The notes under the pieces are model-generated. The model did not search any database, was not told the origin of the DNA, and saw nothing but the letters and a program-made list of their open reading frames with translations. DNA of 64,000 nt, taken from the NCBI GenBank assembly GCA_033398695.1, contig JAWKAU010000239.1, positions 114,001-178,000 on the forward strand, given 5' to 3'. Shown here in pieces: positions 22,180 to 34,700 of the stretch. Origin of the DNA: Orobanche coerulescens. Taxonomy: Eukaryota > Streptophyta > Magnoliopsida > Lamiales > Orobanchaceae. Position numbers and translations under genes: made by a program. Within the stretch, counting starts at the first letter, position 1. Each line of letters starts with the position of its first letter.

Positions 22180-24149
22180 TGTTGGGATTCGGTGCCTAAA
22201 ACGAAGGCCCAGCGGAAGCGGTAAAACGAAAATTAATTCGATCCGAATCCCTACGAGGATCGATCGAGCTACGTATATACGAATATCAAAAACGAAAAGC
22301 AAGAGTCGTAAGAAACTAACCCTCGAAGTCCGTTGATTAAATGGAAACCTTCTCTTGAGCTATTCCCCAAGCTTTAGTTTGATCTCTACGAGTTCAATCC
22401 GCTCCAAGCCCTTGAACGATCCAACGCCGAAAACACCGCGTCTCTACTTGCCACGCGCCGGAAAAACGACCGGAACAACAACACTTGATTAACCTCTAAG
22501 GTTACGGCTAGAATCAAGTGGTGAAGCTTTTGTTATTACACTCTAAGTGTATAATATATCTCTCTTAATGTATCTTGAATTTTCTCCAAGAAAACTCAAG
22601 AATCAAAGTGAAGAAGAAGATCAAGATGAAGACTTGAGAAAATGATTTTTCTCTCTCTCTCTCACTACTCACGGTTGGAAGCCTTTTCTAAAGGTTGAGT
22701 GAAGTGAGATCATTTGCATCTTGCCATTCTTATTCAACCCACATAAATCAAATCATATCACATGAGATCCCCCCACCAAGTCATAATCATCTATTAATAA
22801 AATGGAATTGAAGACTTGGTTGAAAGTAGGTGGAAGGAGGGCAACATCTAGAAGGTATCGGACGAGTTCGATCCGCTTCAACTCCTGTGAGTCTAAACAG
22901 ATAAACTCCAATTCCGTTCCAATGTATTTATATCGATTAATTAATCCAATTAATTAATCATATCAAATACATAATAACATAATTAATTTCTCCAAGAAAT
23001 AATTATATTTATGAATTAAATTAATCACCCAAGAATTTATTTAATTCATTAGCCGTAAATCAATTTATCCAATAAATCGATTTAGACATCCAATGTCCCA
23101 AATTAGATATCCAATATCTAATATTTATAATGAGAGATTAAGCTCGATTCATTCCGTCGTCAATCCTAATGCGCGACTCGGAGGTCCGTCTCGATCAAGA
23201 ATGGGAGGAACCAAAGAGTAGTAGCACCACCTAGCCACTCGCGGCCTACACTGCACTTAATCGAGAATGAATGATTGGGATCATTCAAGAACCATTCTCG
23301 TCGTGAATACCAAGAACGTATAAACCCTTCTTTCAAATGTCCCGATCAAGTTTTAGGGTCACGGTCTACCAAACCCTATCTCGATTTCTGACGCTATGCA
23401 TGCGTTAATGCAAATCGAGATCATCGAGCCGTGTATCTAATACAATCGGCTCCAATGCTTTGGCCAAAGACTTATGATCTCATCTCGCAATAACCGCAGA
23501 CATATAACCCGCTCACTAACGGGAGAAAGAATTCTATCTTGGTATTCGCAGACTCGCTACTTGCCCGCCAAGATGCACGCCGAGGTTGACCCCCGCCTTC
23601 CGGCTTACAGGTGGTCGAACTACTCTAATGAAAATCTTGACGCCACAAGCACATCCCTACTAAATCCTCAAGTCGAAGGTTCACGAATACCTATCACAAC
23701 CTTTCGATTCCGTCATTGATCGTCCCGGAGTGAAATCCATGTGACGAATCGAGGGTGAGTCGGTTCGAGTATACTAATCTAATTAGCATACCTATAACGT
23801 GTGCTCCCACTAACTATTAGTGTTCGACAGCACTCTCCATGTCAAAGAACACGTCATACAAGTCTTTACATAAACTTAACGCCTACCAAGTTTCATCGAC
23901 TTGCGAACGATTAAGTATTTGAGCTATAAACCTTTCCAAAGGCCGACCCCCTTATCCAATAAGGAGTGGAACGTTTGCTCTCAAATACACGGACTAGTTT
24001 CTATATGTTTATTTACGAGTTAGGAATGCCAAGAATTACCAAAGAATAAAGAAACAATCATTTGCCTTATATAAATGGTTTACATAATTACAAGTACAAT
24101 GCCCTCACTCAACAACCTCCGAGTGGCATTCGAGGGCATACTCCTAACA
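22180..24149 (-). mobile_element. Element Y (Ty1/copia), left (3') LTR, 1970 bp
   Basis: It starts TGTTGGGATTCGG and ends ACTCCTAACA, and is nearly identical to 29814-31785. The five bases before it (GTTAA, 22175-22179) are repeated after the right LTR (31786-31790). Inside are a (CT)n run near 22650 and a TATA-like stretch around 22545-22565. No protein is encoded. Confidence 0.97.
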
Positions 24150-24166
24150 ATCTCCCACTTGCACTC
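24150..24166 (-). other. Polypurine tract of element Y
   Basis: The minus strand reads GTGCAAGTGGGAGAT directly before the LTR start TGTTAGGAG. This is the typical copia-type polypurine tract and confirms minus orientation. Confidence 0.88.
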
Positions 24167-24744
24167 AATGCCACACACTATGGTATCTAATACCCATGTT
24201 CTCCAGATGACGCTCCAAGCTAGTCTCGAGATAGTGGCTTGTCACTGGATCGCGACGTTGTCGGCCGAGTCTACTCTATGCAGACAATGTATCCCTTGCG
24301 AACAAATTCTCTTACGAGATGATACTTCCTCTCAATATGTTTGGTGGTGTCATGTGACTCGGCTCCTTGGCTGCGCTTACAAACTTGTCGTTGTCGCAGC
24401 AGCAATGAACAAAATGAAGACATGGTATCACTTGAAGTTCTCCTTAAACTTCTTAATCCGTAACCCTTCCTTGGAAGCCTCCGAGGCCGCTTGATACTCA
24501 CCGACAGTGGAATCAAGCCGCGCTTTGCTTGGCACTACGCCAAGATACCGCTCCTCCATTAAGAGTAAATATGTAGCCGTAAGTGGACATCGAGTCGCCC
24601 TAAGTCCTTGGAAGTCCGAATCAGTGAATCCCACCACATCCAATTCTCCACCACCATACATCGTAACCATATCTCTAGTCCTTCTCAAGTACTTGAGAAC
24701 GTTCTTTACGGCACCAATGTTCCCTACCCGGGTTTGCTCGAAAC
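24167..24744 (-). pseudogene. Element Y RNase H remnant
   Basis: The segment around 24428-24688 shows MYGGGELDVVGFTDSDFQ, the first catalytic Asp motif of copia RNase H, then STVGEYQAASEASKEG, a version of the STxEAEYxA motif with the catalytic Glu. The middle is poorly preserved and the frame changes several times. RNase H is last in the copia pol order, just before the polypurine tract, as seen here. Confidence 0.8.
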
Positions 24745-25660
24745 CTACTCACCACGCTTACGGATGCGCAATGTCAGTCTTGTACACAACATAGCATACA
24801 TAAGGCTACCCACGGCCGAAGCATATGGTATATTACTCATTTCCTTTCGTTGTTCCTCATTTTGAGGACACATCTTCAAGGTGAGTTTTATTCCATGTCG
24901 CATCGGTAGGAACCCTCTTTTAGAATCATCCATCTTAAATCGCTTTAAGATTTTATCTATATAGAGGGCTTGGGAAAGACCTATTGTTCTCTTCGCTCTA
25001 TCCCGGTAGAGTCGAATACCAAGAATATAGGTAGCTTCTCCCAAGTCTTTCATGGAGAAATTACTCGAAAGCCAAGCTTTCGTAACCGAGCATTCCCACA
25101 TCATTTCCTATTAGTAGAATGTCATCTACATATAGTACTAAGAATGCGATCTTGCTCCCACTAACCCTCTTGTATACACAAGGTTCCTCTTCATTTTGCA
25201 CGAAGTCAAACTCTTTGACCGCCTCACAAACGAAGATTCCAACTACGCGACGCTTGCTTCACCATAAATGGAAATGAAGCTTGCACACTTTCTGAATATC
25301 GACTTCGGATACAAAGCCTTTAGGCTGCTCCATATAGATTTCCTCCTCGAGGAATCCATTAAGGAAAGCCGTCTTTACGTCCATTTGCCATATCTCATAA
25401 TCGTGGTAGGCGGCTATAGCAAGCATCATGCGAATAGACTTGATCATGGCTACGGGCGAGAAGGTATCGTGGTAATCGATCCCTTCCTTCTCGGTATAAC
25501 CCTTGCCACAAGCCCGGCCTTATAGGCGTCAACCTTGCCATCACCATCGCCTTTCTCTTGTAGATCCACTTGTTCCCAATAGGCACTATACCCTTGGGGC
25601 GGTCTACTAGAGTCCAGACTGATTGACATGCATCGAGTCTATCTCGGCCTTCCATAGCTT
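24745..25660 (-). pseudogene. Element Y reverse transcriptase
   Basis: In order from the high-coordinate end: SVWTLVDRPKGIVPIGNKWI (about 25560-25620), the palm motif IWQMDVKTAFLNGFLEEEIY (25330-25400), the catalytic YVDD box encoded at about 25121-25133, and a C-terminal part with FSMKDLGEATYILGI, SQALYIDKILKRF and SAVGSLMYAMLCTRL (24800-25060). These are typical of Ty1/copia. At least three frame changes split the domain, so no active enzyme is made. Small indels near CTG/CAG sites could be sequencing artefacts. Confidence 0.92.
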
Positions 25661-25901
25661 CACGCCATTTCGCGAGTCTACATCCACCATCGCTTGGTCA
25701 TAGGTCGTTGGGTCGGTCTCTTGGCTATCACTTGGAACCTCATGGAGACCCGGCTCCTCCAAGTGCACAAGCCCATACCTCTCGTAAATGAGACACCCTA
25801 CTAGACCTACGAGGTGGTTGTACTTGTGTTTCGTAAAGTTCGGTTCCAGCTTTCACAGTGTCTCTCGAGAAGTTTCATTGTATTCTTCTAAAGAAATACT
25901 T
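25661..25901 (-). pseudogene. Element Y linker between integrase and reverse transcriptase
   Basis: A weakly conserved hinge region, expected between integrase and reverse transcriptase in copia elements. I see no clear motif and the frame is broken. Confidence 0.5.
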
Positions 25902-26538
25902 CTACCCGCTCCGCCTTCCGAATGAACTCATCTTCCAGAAGTGTGCTTGTAAAGCAACAACGATCCTTCGATCTTCGGGCATGTAGAATAGATATCCCAT
26001 CGTCCCGCATGGGAATCCTATGAAACGTCCCTTCGCAGACCTAGCTTCCAACTTTTCCACCTTAGTCTTCTTGACATAGGGACATCCCCAAATCCTAATG
26101 TGATTAAGACTTGGTTTCCTTCCTTCCCACATCTCATGTGGAGTTTTAGGAACGGATTTGGAAGGACATCTGCTCAAGATATACGCGGCAGTCAGAGTGC
26201 ATACCCCTGCGTAAATCGGCAAGTCAAGATAGCTCAAGATGGAACGGACCATGTTCAACAGGTCCGGTTCCTTCTTTCCGACACACCATTTAACCGAGGA
26301 GTACCTGGAGGTGTTAGTTGTGAAACTATTCCATGTTCCTTAAGGAACTCATCAAACTCCGTACTCATATACTCGCCACCTCGGTCCGACCAAGTGCTTT
26401 GATATGATTACCAGCTTGTTTCTCGACTAGGGCCTTGAATTCTGGAATTTCTCAAAGGCCTCGGATTTATGTTTCATTAAGTATACATAACCATACCTAG
26501 TATGATCATCTCAGAACGTAATGAAATATTGATATCCG
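25902..26538 (-). pseudogene. Element Y integrase
   Basis: The core is readable in pieces: DDHTRYGYVYLM with the first Asp (about 26485-26515), SDRGGEYMSTEF with the second Asp (about 26365-26395), and LNGVSERRNRT with the Glu (about 26265-26295). Downstream, TAAYILSRCPSKSVPKTPHE and IRIWGCPYV are the copia integrase C-terminal signature. A stop precedes the first Asp and several frame changes occur, so the three catalytic residues survive but the protein is broken. Integrase ahead of reverse transcriptase is the copia gene order. Confidence 0.9.
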
Positions 26539-26805
26539 TCACGTGCCGCTTCTAAAGCACCACATACGCTCGTATGGATTAATCCCGCTTATCGGCTCTT
26601 TCAAAAGTCCCCGTGAAGGGGACTTAGTCATTTTGCCTTTAAGGCAAGATTCACAAGTAGGAAAGGGATCCGATCCCAATGGACCCATAAGTCCATCTTT
26701 TCCATCTTGTAAACCTTGGTCTCGACCAACATGACCAAGTCTAAGATGCCATTTCAAAACTTGATTGGTTTCATCCCTACCACGTTTTCTAGTCATAGTA
26801 TTCAC
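26539..26805 (-). pseudogene. Element Y gag-pre-integrase domain
   Basis: The pattern LKWHLRLGHVG followed by CESCLKGKMTKSP is the HHCC-type zinc-binding region that precedes copia integrases. It is one of the better preserved parts of Y, lying directly ahead of the integrase core. Confidence 0.9.
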
Positions 26806-26864
26806 AACTACTCAAGTTTGAGATTTAGATGATACAATCCATTCAACAATGTAGCAAGCATCCA

Positions 26865-27200
26865 CTAGTTTATTTCTAAAATAAATTTTGGCAGAACCAT
26901 CACCAATGAAAAATGAAAAGCCTTTTCGGTCCATGACCTAATGGATACAATGTTTTTGTGCCCCTTGGGCAAAACAAGTACATCTTCTAAAGTCAAAACA
27001 AAGCCGGATTCTAAACCCAAAAGAAGTGATCCTATGTCGGTCGCCTCGACACTATGCCCGCTTCCGACCGTGATCATAACTTCTCCACCTCCAAGCTTCC
27101 TACTTTGTTCCGCATCCCGATTCACGGTACAAATATGAGAACTAGCACCAATCCAAGATCCAGAAGTAGAAAATACAAGAGCGTAACAATTTGTTTCCAA
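26865..27200 (-). pseudogene. Element Y aspartic protease, active-site Asp missing
   Basis: The expected copia active-site context W-x-D-[ST]-G-A-S-x-H-I-C reads WIGASSHIC (encoded at about 27131-27160), so the catalytic Asp and its neighbour are gone by a short in-frame loss. The rest follows the family (SGHSVEATDIGSLLL, LEDVLVLP, KNIVSIR). Without the Asp the protease cannot cleave gag-pol, provided the loss is not a sequencing error. Confidence 0.85.
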
Positions 27201-28025
27201 AACTAAAAGTTCTCAGACCAAGTGCCATGAAGAATCGGACAGTCTCTAGCCCAAAGGGCCCACTCACCGCACTTGAGACAAGTATCCTTTTTCTTCTTGT
27301 TCTTCTAACCATTGGGGCCTTGCCCTTACCCTTAAGGTCCTTAGCTTGTGGTCCATCGCTTCTTGGTCTTTTTCTTCTTATTCTTAGACCTCCGAGGTCC
27401 GTAAGAAATCACAAGAGCAGACTCCTTCATCCGCGGAGTCTTCATTTGAGACTGAGCGGTCACAAGTTTGTTCATTAGCCCAGCTAAATTACATGCAATC
27501 TCATTGCGGTTGAAGTTCATAACAAATCGTGAGAAGGAATCGGGAGAGACTGTAGGATAAGGTCGGTTTGGAGAGAAGTATCCATTTTAAAATCAAGAGC
27601 CTCCAATCTCTCGATCATGGATATCATTTTGAGGACATGTTCCCCAACCTTCTCACCTTCCTTCATCCTTGCACCGAACAGTTGCTTGGATATCTCATAT
27701 CTAGCGCTTCACTGTGCTCACCATAAAGCTCGGTTAAGTGAGATAGAATCTCGCCAGCGTAAGTCATTTTCTCATGAGCTCTCAAGCTCATTAGACATGG
27801 AAGCCATCATATAAGCACGGACTTTCACGTCATCCTTAACCCACTTTTCGTGGTTTTCAATCTCTTCTGATTGGCTCGAGTCCGCATAGGAGGCGCCGAA
27901 TGTCCGTCTCCAAGACGTATCCCGTGCCTCTATACCGAGGACAATCATCGAGTGAGCCAATCCACAAAGTTAGGTCCCATTAAGGTGTTCTTTTCGAGTA
28001 GAATTGCGAGTAGATTCATTGTCAT
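27201..28025 (-). pseudogene. Element Y gag
   Basis: A likely start (ATG at 28025 or 28019) gives MNLLAILLEKN and GPNFVDW, the normal beginning of copia gag. A frame change follows within about 25 codons. Later pieces show ARDTSWRR, DDVKVRAYMMASMSNEL and MDTSLQTDLILQSLPDSF. Near the end the zinc knuckle at 27239-27280 reads CLKCGEWALWARDC, with Leu where CCHC needs His. The gag protein would package the RNA; here it is interrupted. Confidence 0.85.
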
Positions 28026-29800
28026 ATTGAGTTATGTCTCGCATTAAGTATAGCAGTTAATTAGTGACTTGTTATATTATGATCCGAGTATAGAATTAAG
28101 GTCCTTTCTATTCTTGTTACCCGGCTCCCACTATTTTTATCGGAATAACACACTCCCATGTGAAATCCTAAGTATCGTCGCTCTACTTCATAGTGGTGAT
28201 CGAGTTCTTTATAAATCTTAATAGAGGGCAACCAACAGTGTTTCTAGTCTATTAATTTTCATAAAGTGGTGTCCAACACCAACCCATCTAATGGATGATT
28301 CGATCTTCTTTTTCCCCTTGTTCACTCCCCTCAACCTATACGGTTTCTATGGTTCGTGAACAAGTTAAGTTTATACCATCGACGCAATCGGTTTCACAAT
28401 CAATCTTATCCTAAGAACCTATCGTGTTTCTAGGATAAAATTTGCTCCAACCGAAGGCATCCAATGCGCTCCGGTAATTTATCCGTCCTCCCCGAACGAC
28501 TACCCCGATAACTCGGAAGCATAGCACATCCGGTTTGGATTTCACTTCGAAAAACTCGATGGAGGGAAGGAAAACCTTGAAACCTTATAAACTTAATTAT
28601 TTGTTGTGGGAGAATTATCGCGATTAACGTTACACTTTGCACATTAATCGCTTAAGCGCGCTTTGTGGCATTCATACAATATGAAACAACCAATCACAAC
28701 CTAGTTGCTACCAACATGTGGTTCATGGACCGTTCCTAGAAAACAAAAACTCCGTAATCTAATTACAAGTCTTCGTCTTGAATCTTCGTCTTCTCGAAAT
28801 GGATCTTCCTCCGGTCTACGTCATTACATATAAATTTTACATTGAAAATTGCATCCTAGATACAAATTTTTCTAGTAAAATAAATAGGCTCAAAACGGCC
28901 TTTACAACCCAATCGAATAAAACGAACGATTCAAAACTAAGTCCACGAACCACATCCCCATTCAAAAGCATTCATCCAATAAATACTAAATAAATGGAAA
29001 GCGTAGAGATACATTGATCCAATCAACAATACGAACCGATCCAATCGATTCACACAATCGGTAATGTAATAACGTTCAAAATAATTCGGTCGACCATAAA
29101 TATTCCAATTAATCAAATTTCCCTTATAAAATGAAATACCATAAATCATTTTAATCATATTAAATCCAATTTAACATGCGGGAGATTAATTTTTAAGAAT
29201 ACACGGAAAAATCGAGCCGGGGTGAAAACGGGCCAGCATGACCGAGTCACCCTCGGCAGCCTACCGGCAGTCACTCCCGGCTTGGCCGAGTCACCCTCGG
29301 AAGATGCCGGCCAGGACACGACCGAGTCACCCAGGACACGGTCGGGTCGCTCGGCAGTGACTTGGCAGACTGCCGGACACGACCGTGTCATCCAGGACAC
29401 GGTCGAGTCACTTTCGGCCAGACACGCCCGTGTCTCCTGACACGGTCGGGTCTCCAGGCAGTGGCCTGGCCACACTGCCGGACACGACCGTGTCACCCAG
29501 GACACGGTCGAGTCATCCTCGGCCAAAATACCCTTTTTGTCCAAAAAGTCGTCCGACGACGATTCGGGGCTAGATTTTCGACCGGATATCCAATATCAAT
29601 ATTTTCCGACTTTCATATCTTCAATATAAATCATATTTCCCAGAAATTTAAGATTTATATTTAGACATAAACTTACGAAAAATACAATTATTACGAACGA
29701 AAAACATATACCACGATTATGACTAAAATGATTCCAAATCATTCACCATTTAATCGAGCATTCCAAATGCCAATATCGTATATACGATCGCAAGACCTAC
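28026..29800 (-). other. Element Y leader, about 1.8 kb, non-coding
   Basis: Between the gag start and the primer site I see no protein. The stretch is AT-rich except for a GC-rich island at 29219-29545. A leader this long is unusual for copia elements, which usually start gag much closer to the primer site. Confidence 0.7.
29219..29545. repeat. Palindrome array in the leader of copia element Y
   Basis: Near-palindromes of type GACACGACCGTGTC and GACACGGTCGAGTC have centres at about 29382, 29402, 29427, 29445, 29487 and 29507, so steps are about 18-25 bp with one of 42. This is the same core and similar spacing as the array in the LTR of gypsy element C. Further GAGTCACCCTCGG and TGCCGG words extend the island to the left. 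Confidence 0.7.
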
Positions 29801-29812
29801 GCTCCGATACCA
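29801..29812 (-). other. Primer binding site of element Y
   Basis: The minus strand reads TGGTATCGGAGC, one base from the LTR end, an initiator tRNA-Met type site with one mismatch. Together with the polypurine tract it fixes the orientation. Confidence 0.9.
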
Positions 29813-29813
29813 C

Positions 29814-31785
29814 TGTTGGGATTCGGTGCCTAAAACGAAGGCCAGTAAGCGGTAAACGAAAATTAATTCGATCCGAATCCCTACGAGGATCGATCGAGCT
29901 ACGATATACGAATATCAAAAACGAAAAGCAAGAGTCGTAAGAAACTAACCCTCGAAGTCCGTTGATTAAATGGAAACCTTCTCTTGAGCTATTCCCCAAG
30001 CTTTAGTTTGATCTCTACGAGTTCAATCCGCTCCAAGCCCTTGAACGATCCAACGCCGAAAACACCGCGTCTCTACTTGCCACGCGCGGAAAAACGATCG
30101 GAACAACAACACTTGATTAACCTCTAAGGTTACGGCTAGAATCAAGTGGTGAAGCTTTTGTTATTACACTCTAAGTGTATAATATATCTCTCTTAATGTA
30201 TCTTGAATTTTCTCCAAGAAAACTCAAGAATCAAAGTGAAGAAGAAGATCAAGATGAAGACTTGAGAAAATGATTTTTCTCTCTCTCTCTCTCACTACTC
30301 ACGGTTGGAAGCCTTTTCTAAAGGTTGAGTGAAGTGAGATCATTTGCATCTTGCCATTCTTATTCAACCCACATAAATCAAATCATATCACATGAGATTC
30401 CCCCACCAAGTCATAATCATCTATTAATAAAATGGAATTGAAGACTTGGTGGAAAGTAGGTGGAAGGAGGGCAGCCATCTAGAAGGTATCGGACGAGTTC
30501 GATCCGTTTCGAACTCCTGTGAGTCTAAACAGATAAACTCCAATTCCGTTCCAATGTATTTATATCGATTAATTAATCCAATTAATTAATCATATCAAAT
30601 ACATAATAACATAATTAATTTCTCCAAGAAATAATTATATTTATGAATTAAATTAATCACCCAGTAATTTATTTAATTCATTAGGCCGTAAATCAATTTA
30701 TCCAATAAATCGATTTAGACATCCAATGTCCCAAATTAGATATCCAATATCTAATATTTATAATGAGAGATTAAGCTCGATTCATTCCGTCGTCAATCCT
30801 AATGCGCGACTCGGTAGGTCCGTCTCGATCAAAGAATGGGAGGAACCAAAGAGTAGTAGCACCACCTAGCCACTGGCGGCCTACACTGTACTTAACCGAG
30901 AACGAATGATTGAGATCATTCAAGAACCATTCTCGTCGTGAATACCAAAGAACGATAAACCCTTCTTTCAAATGTCCCGATCAAGTTTTAGGGTCACGGT
31001 CACCAAACCCTATTCAGATTTGACGCTATGCATGCGTTAATGCAAATCGAGATCATCGAGTGCCGTGTATCTAATACAATGGATCCAATGCTTTGGAAAA
31101 AGACTTATGATCTCATATGACAATAACCGAATAGGACATATAACCCGCTCACTAACGGGAGAAAGAATTCTATCTTGGTATTCAATAGGACTGCTACTTG
31201 CCCGTCAAGATGCACGCCGAGGTTGACCCCGCCTTCCGGTTTACGGTGGTCGAACTACTCTAATGAAAATCTTGACGTCACAAGCACATACCTACTAAAT
31301 CCTCAAGTCGAAGGTTCACGAATACCTATCACAACCTTTCGATTCCGTCATTGACTGTCCCGGAGTGAAATCCATGTGACGAATCGAGGGTGAGTCGGTT
31401 CGAGTATACTAATCTAATTAGCATACCTATAACGTGTGCTCCCACTAACTATTAGTGTTCGACAGTGCACTCTCCATGTCAAAGAACACGTCATACAAGT
31501 CTTTACATAAACTTAACGCCTACCAAGTTTCATCGACTTGCGACGATTAAGTATTTGAGCTATAAACCTTTCCAAAGGCCGACCCCTTATCCAATAAGGA
31601 GTGGAACGTTTTGCTCTCAAATACACGGACTAGTTTCTATATGTTTATTTACGAGTTAGGAATGCCAGTAACTACCAGTAAATAAAGAAACAATCATTTG
31701 CCTTATATAAATGGTTTACATAATTACAAGTACAATGCCCTCACTCAACAACCTCTGAGTGGCATTCGAGGGCATACTCCTAACA
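29814..31785 (-). mobile_element. Element Y (Ty1/copia), right (5') LTR, 1972 bp
   Basis: Starts TGTTGGGATTCGG after the primer site and ends ACTCCTAACA. The following GTTAA (31786-31790) is the right target duplication, after which the satellite unit resumes in register (TAGGAGAGATGACC). Differences from the left LTR are few and mostly lie at CAG, CTG or CCG. Confidence 0.97.
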
Positions 31786-34700
31786 GTTAATAGGAGAGAT
31801 GACCACGTTACATGCATTCGAATCGGAACTCTATGAAAACTCGAGTTTAATGATTAGATTCGAGCCTTTTGTACTCAAAATTATTTATAAGAGCTCCGAT
31901 TAATCTTTTACTTATTGATTAAGTCTTGTTGTAGCAAGTATTGGATATAATAGCTCCGATTAGGTCTTGTTAATAGGAGATAAAACCACGTTACATGCAT
32001 TCGAGCACGAACTCTACAAAAACTCGGGTTTATTGATTAGATTCGAGCCTTTTGTACTATGAATTGGCTACAACAGCTCTGATTAATCTTTTACTTCTTG
32101 ATTAAGTATTTTTGTGGCAATTATTCGCTATAATAGCTCCGATCAAGACTTTACTTCTTGATTACATCCTGTTAATAGCTCCGATTAAGTCTTGTTAATA
32201 GGACATAAGACCATGTTACATGGATTCAAGTTGGAACTCTGTGAAACTCGGGTTTATTGATTAGATTCGAGCCTTTTGTACTCAAAATTGGCTATAAAAA
32301 TCCGAACAATCTTTTACTTTTTGATTAAGTCTTGTTGTAGCAAGGATCCGCATAATAGCTCCGACTAAGCCTTTACTTCTTGATAAGTCTTGTTAGTAGG
32401 AGATAAAACCACGTTGCATGCATTCGAGTCGGAACTCTAGGAAAACTCGGGTTTTTGATTAGATTCGAGCCTTTTGTACTAAGAAATGTCTACAACAGCT
32501 GTGATTAATCTTTTCTTTCTTGATTAAGTCTTGTTGTAGCAATGATTCAACATAATAGTTCCAATTAAGCCTTTACTTCTTGATTACATCCTGTTAATAG
32601 GAGACATGACCATGTTACATGCATTCGAGTCGGAACTCTATGAAAACTCGAGTTTATTGATTAGATTCGAGCCTTTTGTACTCAGAATTGTTTATAAGAG
32701 CTCCGATTAATCTTTTACTTCTTGATTAAGTCTTGTTGTAGCAAGTATTGGATATAATAGCTCCGATTAGGTCTTGTTAATAGGAGATAAAACCACGTTA
32801 CATGCATTCGAGTACGAACTCTACAAAAACTCGGGTTTATTGATTAGATTCGAGCCTTTTATACTCTGAATTGGCTACAACAGCTCTGATTAAACTTTTA
32901 CTTCATGATTAAGTATTTTTGTGGCAATTATTCGCTATAATAGCTCCGATTAAGACTTTACTTCTTGATTACATCCTGTTAATAGCTCCTATTAAGTCTT
33001 GTTAATAGGACATAAGACCATGTTACATGCATTCAAGTTGGAACTCTGTGAGACTCGGGTTTATTGATTAGATTCGAGCCTTTTGTACTCATAATTGGCT
33101 ATAATAGCTCCGAATAATCTTTTACTTCTTGATTAAGTCTTTTTGTGTCAAGGATTCACTATAATAGCTCCGATTAAGCATTTACTTCTTGATTACATCC
33201 TGTTAATAGGAGATAAGACCACGTTACTTGCATTCGAGTCGGAACTATGTGAAAACTCGAGTTTATTGATTGGATTCGAGCCTTTTGTACTCAGAATTGG
33301 ATATAAGAGCTCTCATTGATTAAGTCTTTCTTGATTAAGTCTTGTTGTAGCAAGGATTCACTATAATTGCTCCGATTAAGCCTTTACTTCTTGATTACAT
33401 CCTGTTAATAGGAGATAAGACCACGTTACATGCATTCAAGTCGGAACTCTATGAAAACTCGAGTTTATTGATTAGATTCGAGCCTTTTGTACTCAGAATT
33501 GTTTATAAGAGCTCCTATTAATCTTCTACTTCTTGATTAAGTCTTGTTGTAGCAAGTATTGGATATCATAGCTCCGATTAGGTCTTGTTAATAGGACATA
33601 AGACCATGTTACATGCATTCGAGTCGGAACTCTGTGAAACTCGGGTTTATTGATTAGATTCGAGCCTTTCGTACTCAGAATTGGCTATAACAACTCCGAA
33701 TAATCTTTTACTTCTTGATTAAGTCTTGTTGTAGCAAGGATTCGCATAATAGCTCCGACTAAGCCTTTACCTCTTGATAAGTCTTGTTATAGGAGATAAA
33801 ACCACGTTACATGCATTCAAGTCTGAACTCTACGAAAACTCGGGTTTATTGATTATATTCGAGCCTTTTGTACTCAGAATTGGCTACAACACTACGATTA
33901 ATCTTTTCTTTCTTGATTAAGTCTCGTTGTAGCAAGGATTCAATATAATAGCTCCGATTAAGCCTTTACTTCTTGATTACATTCATTAATAGGAGACAAG
34001 ACCACATTACATGCATTCGAGTCGGAACTCTATGAAAACTCGAGCTTATTGATTAGATTCGAGCCTTTTGTACTTAGAATTGTTTATAAGAGCTCGATTA
34101 ATCTTTTACTTATTGATTAAGTCTTTTTGTAGCAAGTATTAGATATAATAGCTCGACTAAGCCTTTACTTCTTGATAAGTCTTGTTAGTAGGAGATAAAA
34201 TCATGTTACATGCATTCGAGTCGGAACTCTAGGAAAACTCGGGTTTTTGATTAGATTCGAGCCTTTTGTACTAAGAATTGTCTACAACAGATGTGATTAA
34301 TCTTTTCTTTTTTGATTAAGTCTTGTTTTAGTAATGATTCAACATAATAGCTCCAATTAAGCCTTTACTTCTTGATTACATCCTGTTAATAGGAGAGATG
34401 ACCACGTTACATGCATTCGAGTCGGAACTCTATGAAAACTCGAGTTTATTGATTAGATTCGAGCTTTTTGTACTCAAAATTATTTATAAGAGCTCCGATT
34501 AATCTTTTACTTATTGATTAAGTCTTGTTGTAGCAAGTATTGGATATAATAGCTCCGATTAGGTCTTGTTAATAGGAGATAAAACCACGTTACATGCATT
34601 CGAGCACGAACTCTACAAAAACTCGGGTTTATTGATTAGATTCGAGCCTTTTGTACTATGAATTGGCTACAACAGCTCTGATTAATCTTTTACTTCTTGA

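Noticed and set aside
24075..24494. Plus-strand open frame of 139 codons across the Y LTR end and RNase H
   Set aside because: It lies antisense to recognisable RNase H sequence and crosses the LTR boundary; the minus-strand reading explains the conservation.
29801..29812. Possible tRNA gene fragment next to the LTR
   Set aside because: Only the 12-base primer binding site complementary to tRNA-Met is present, with no tRNA arms.
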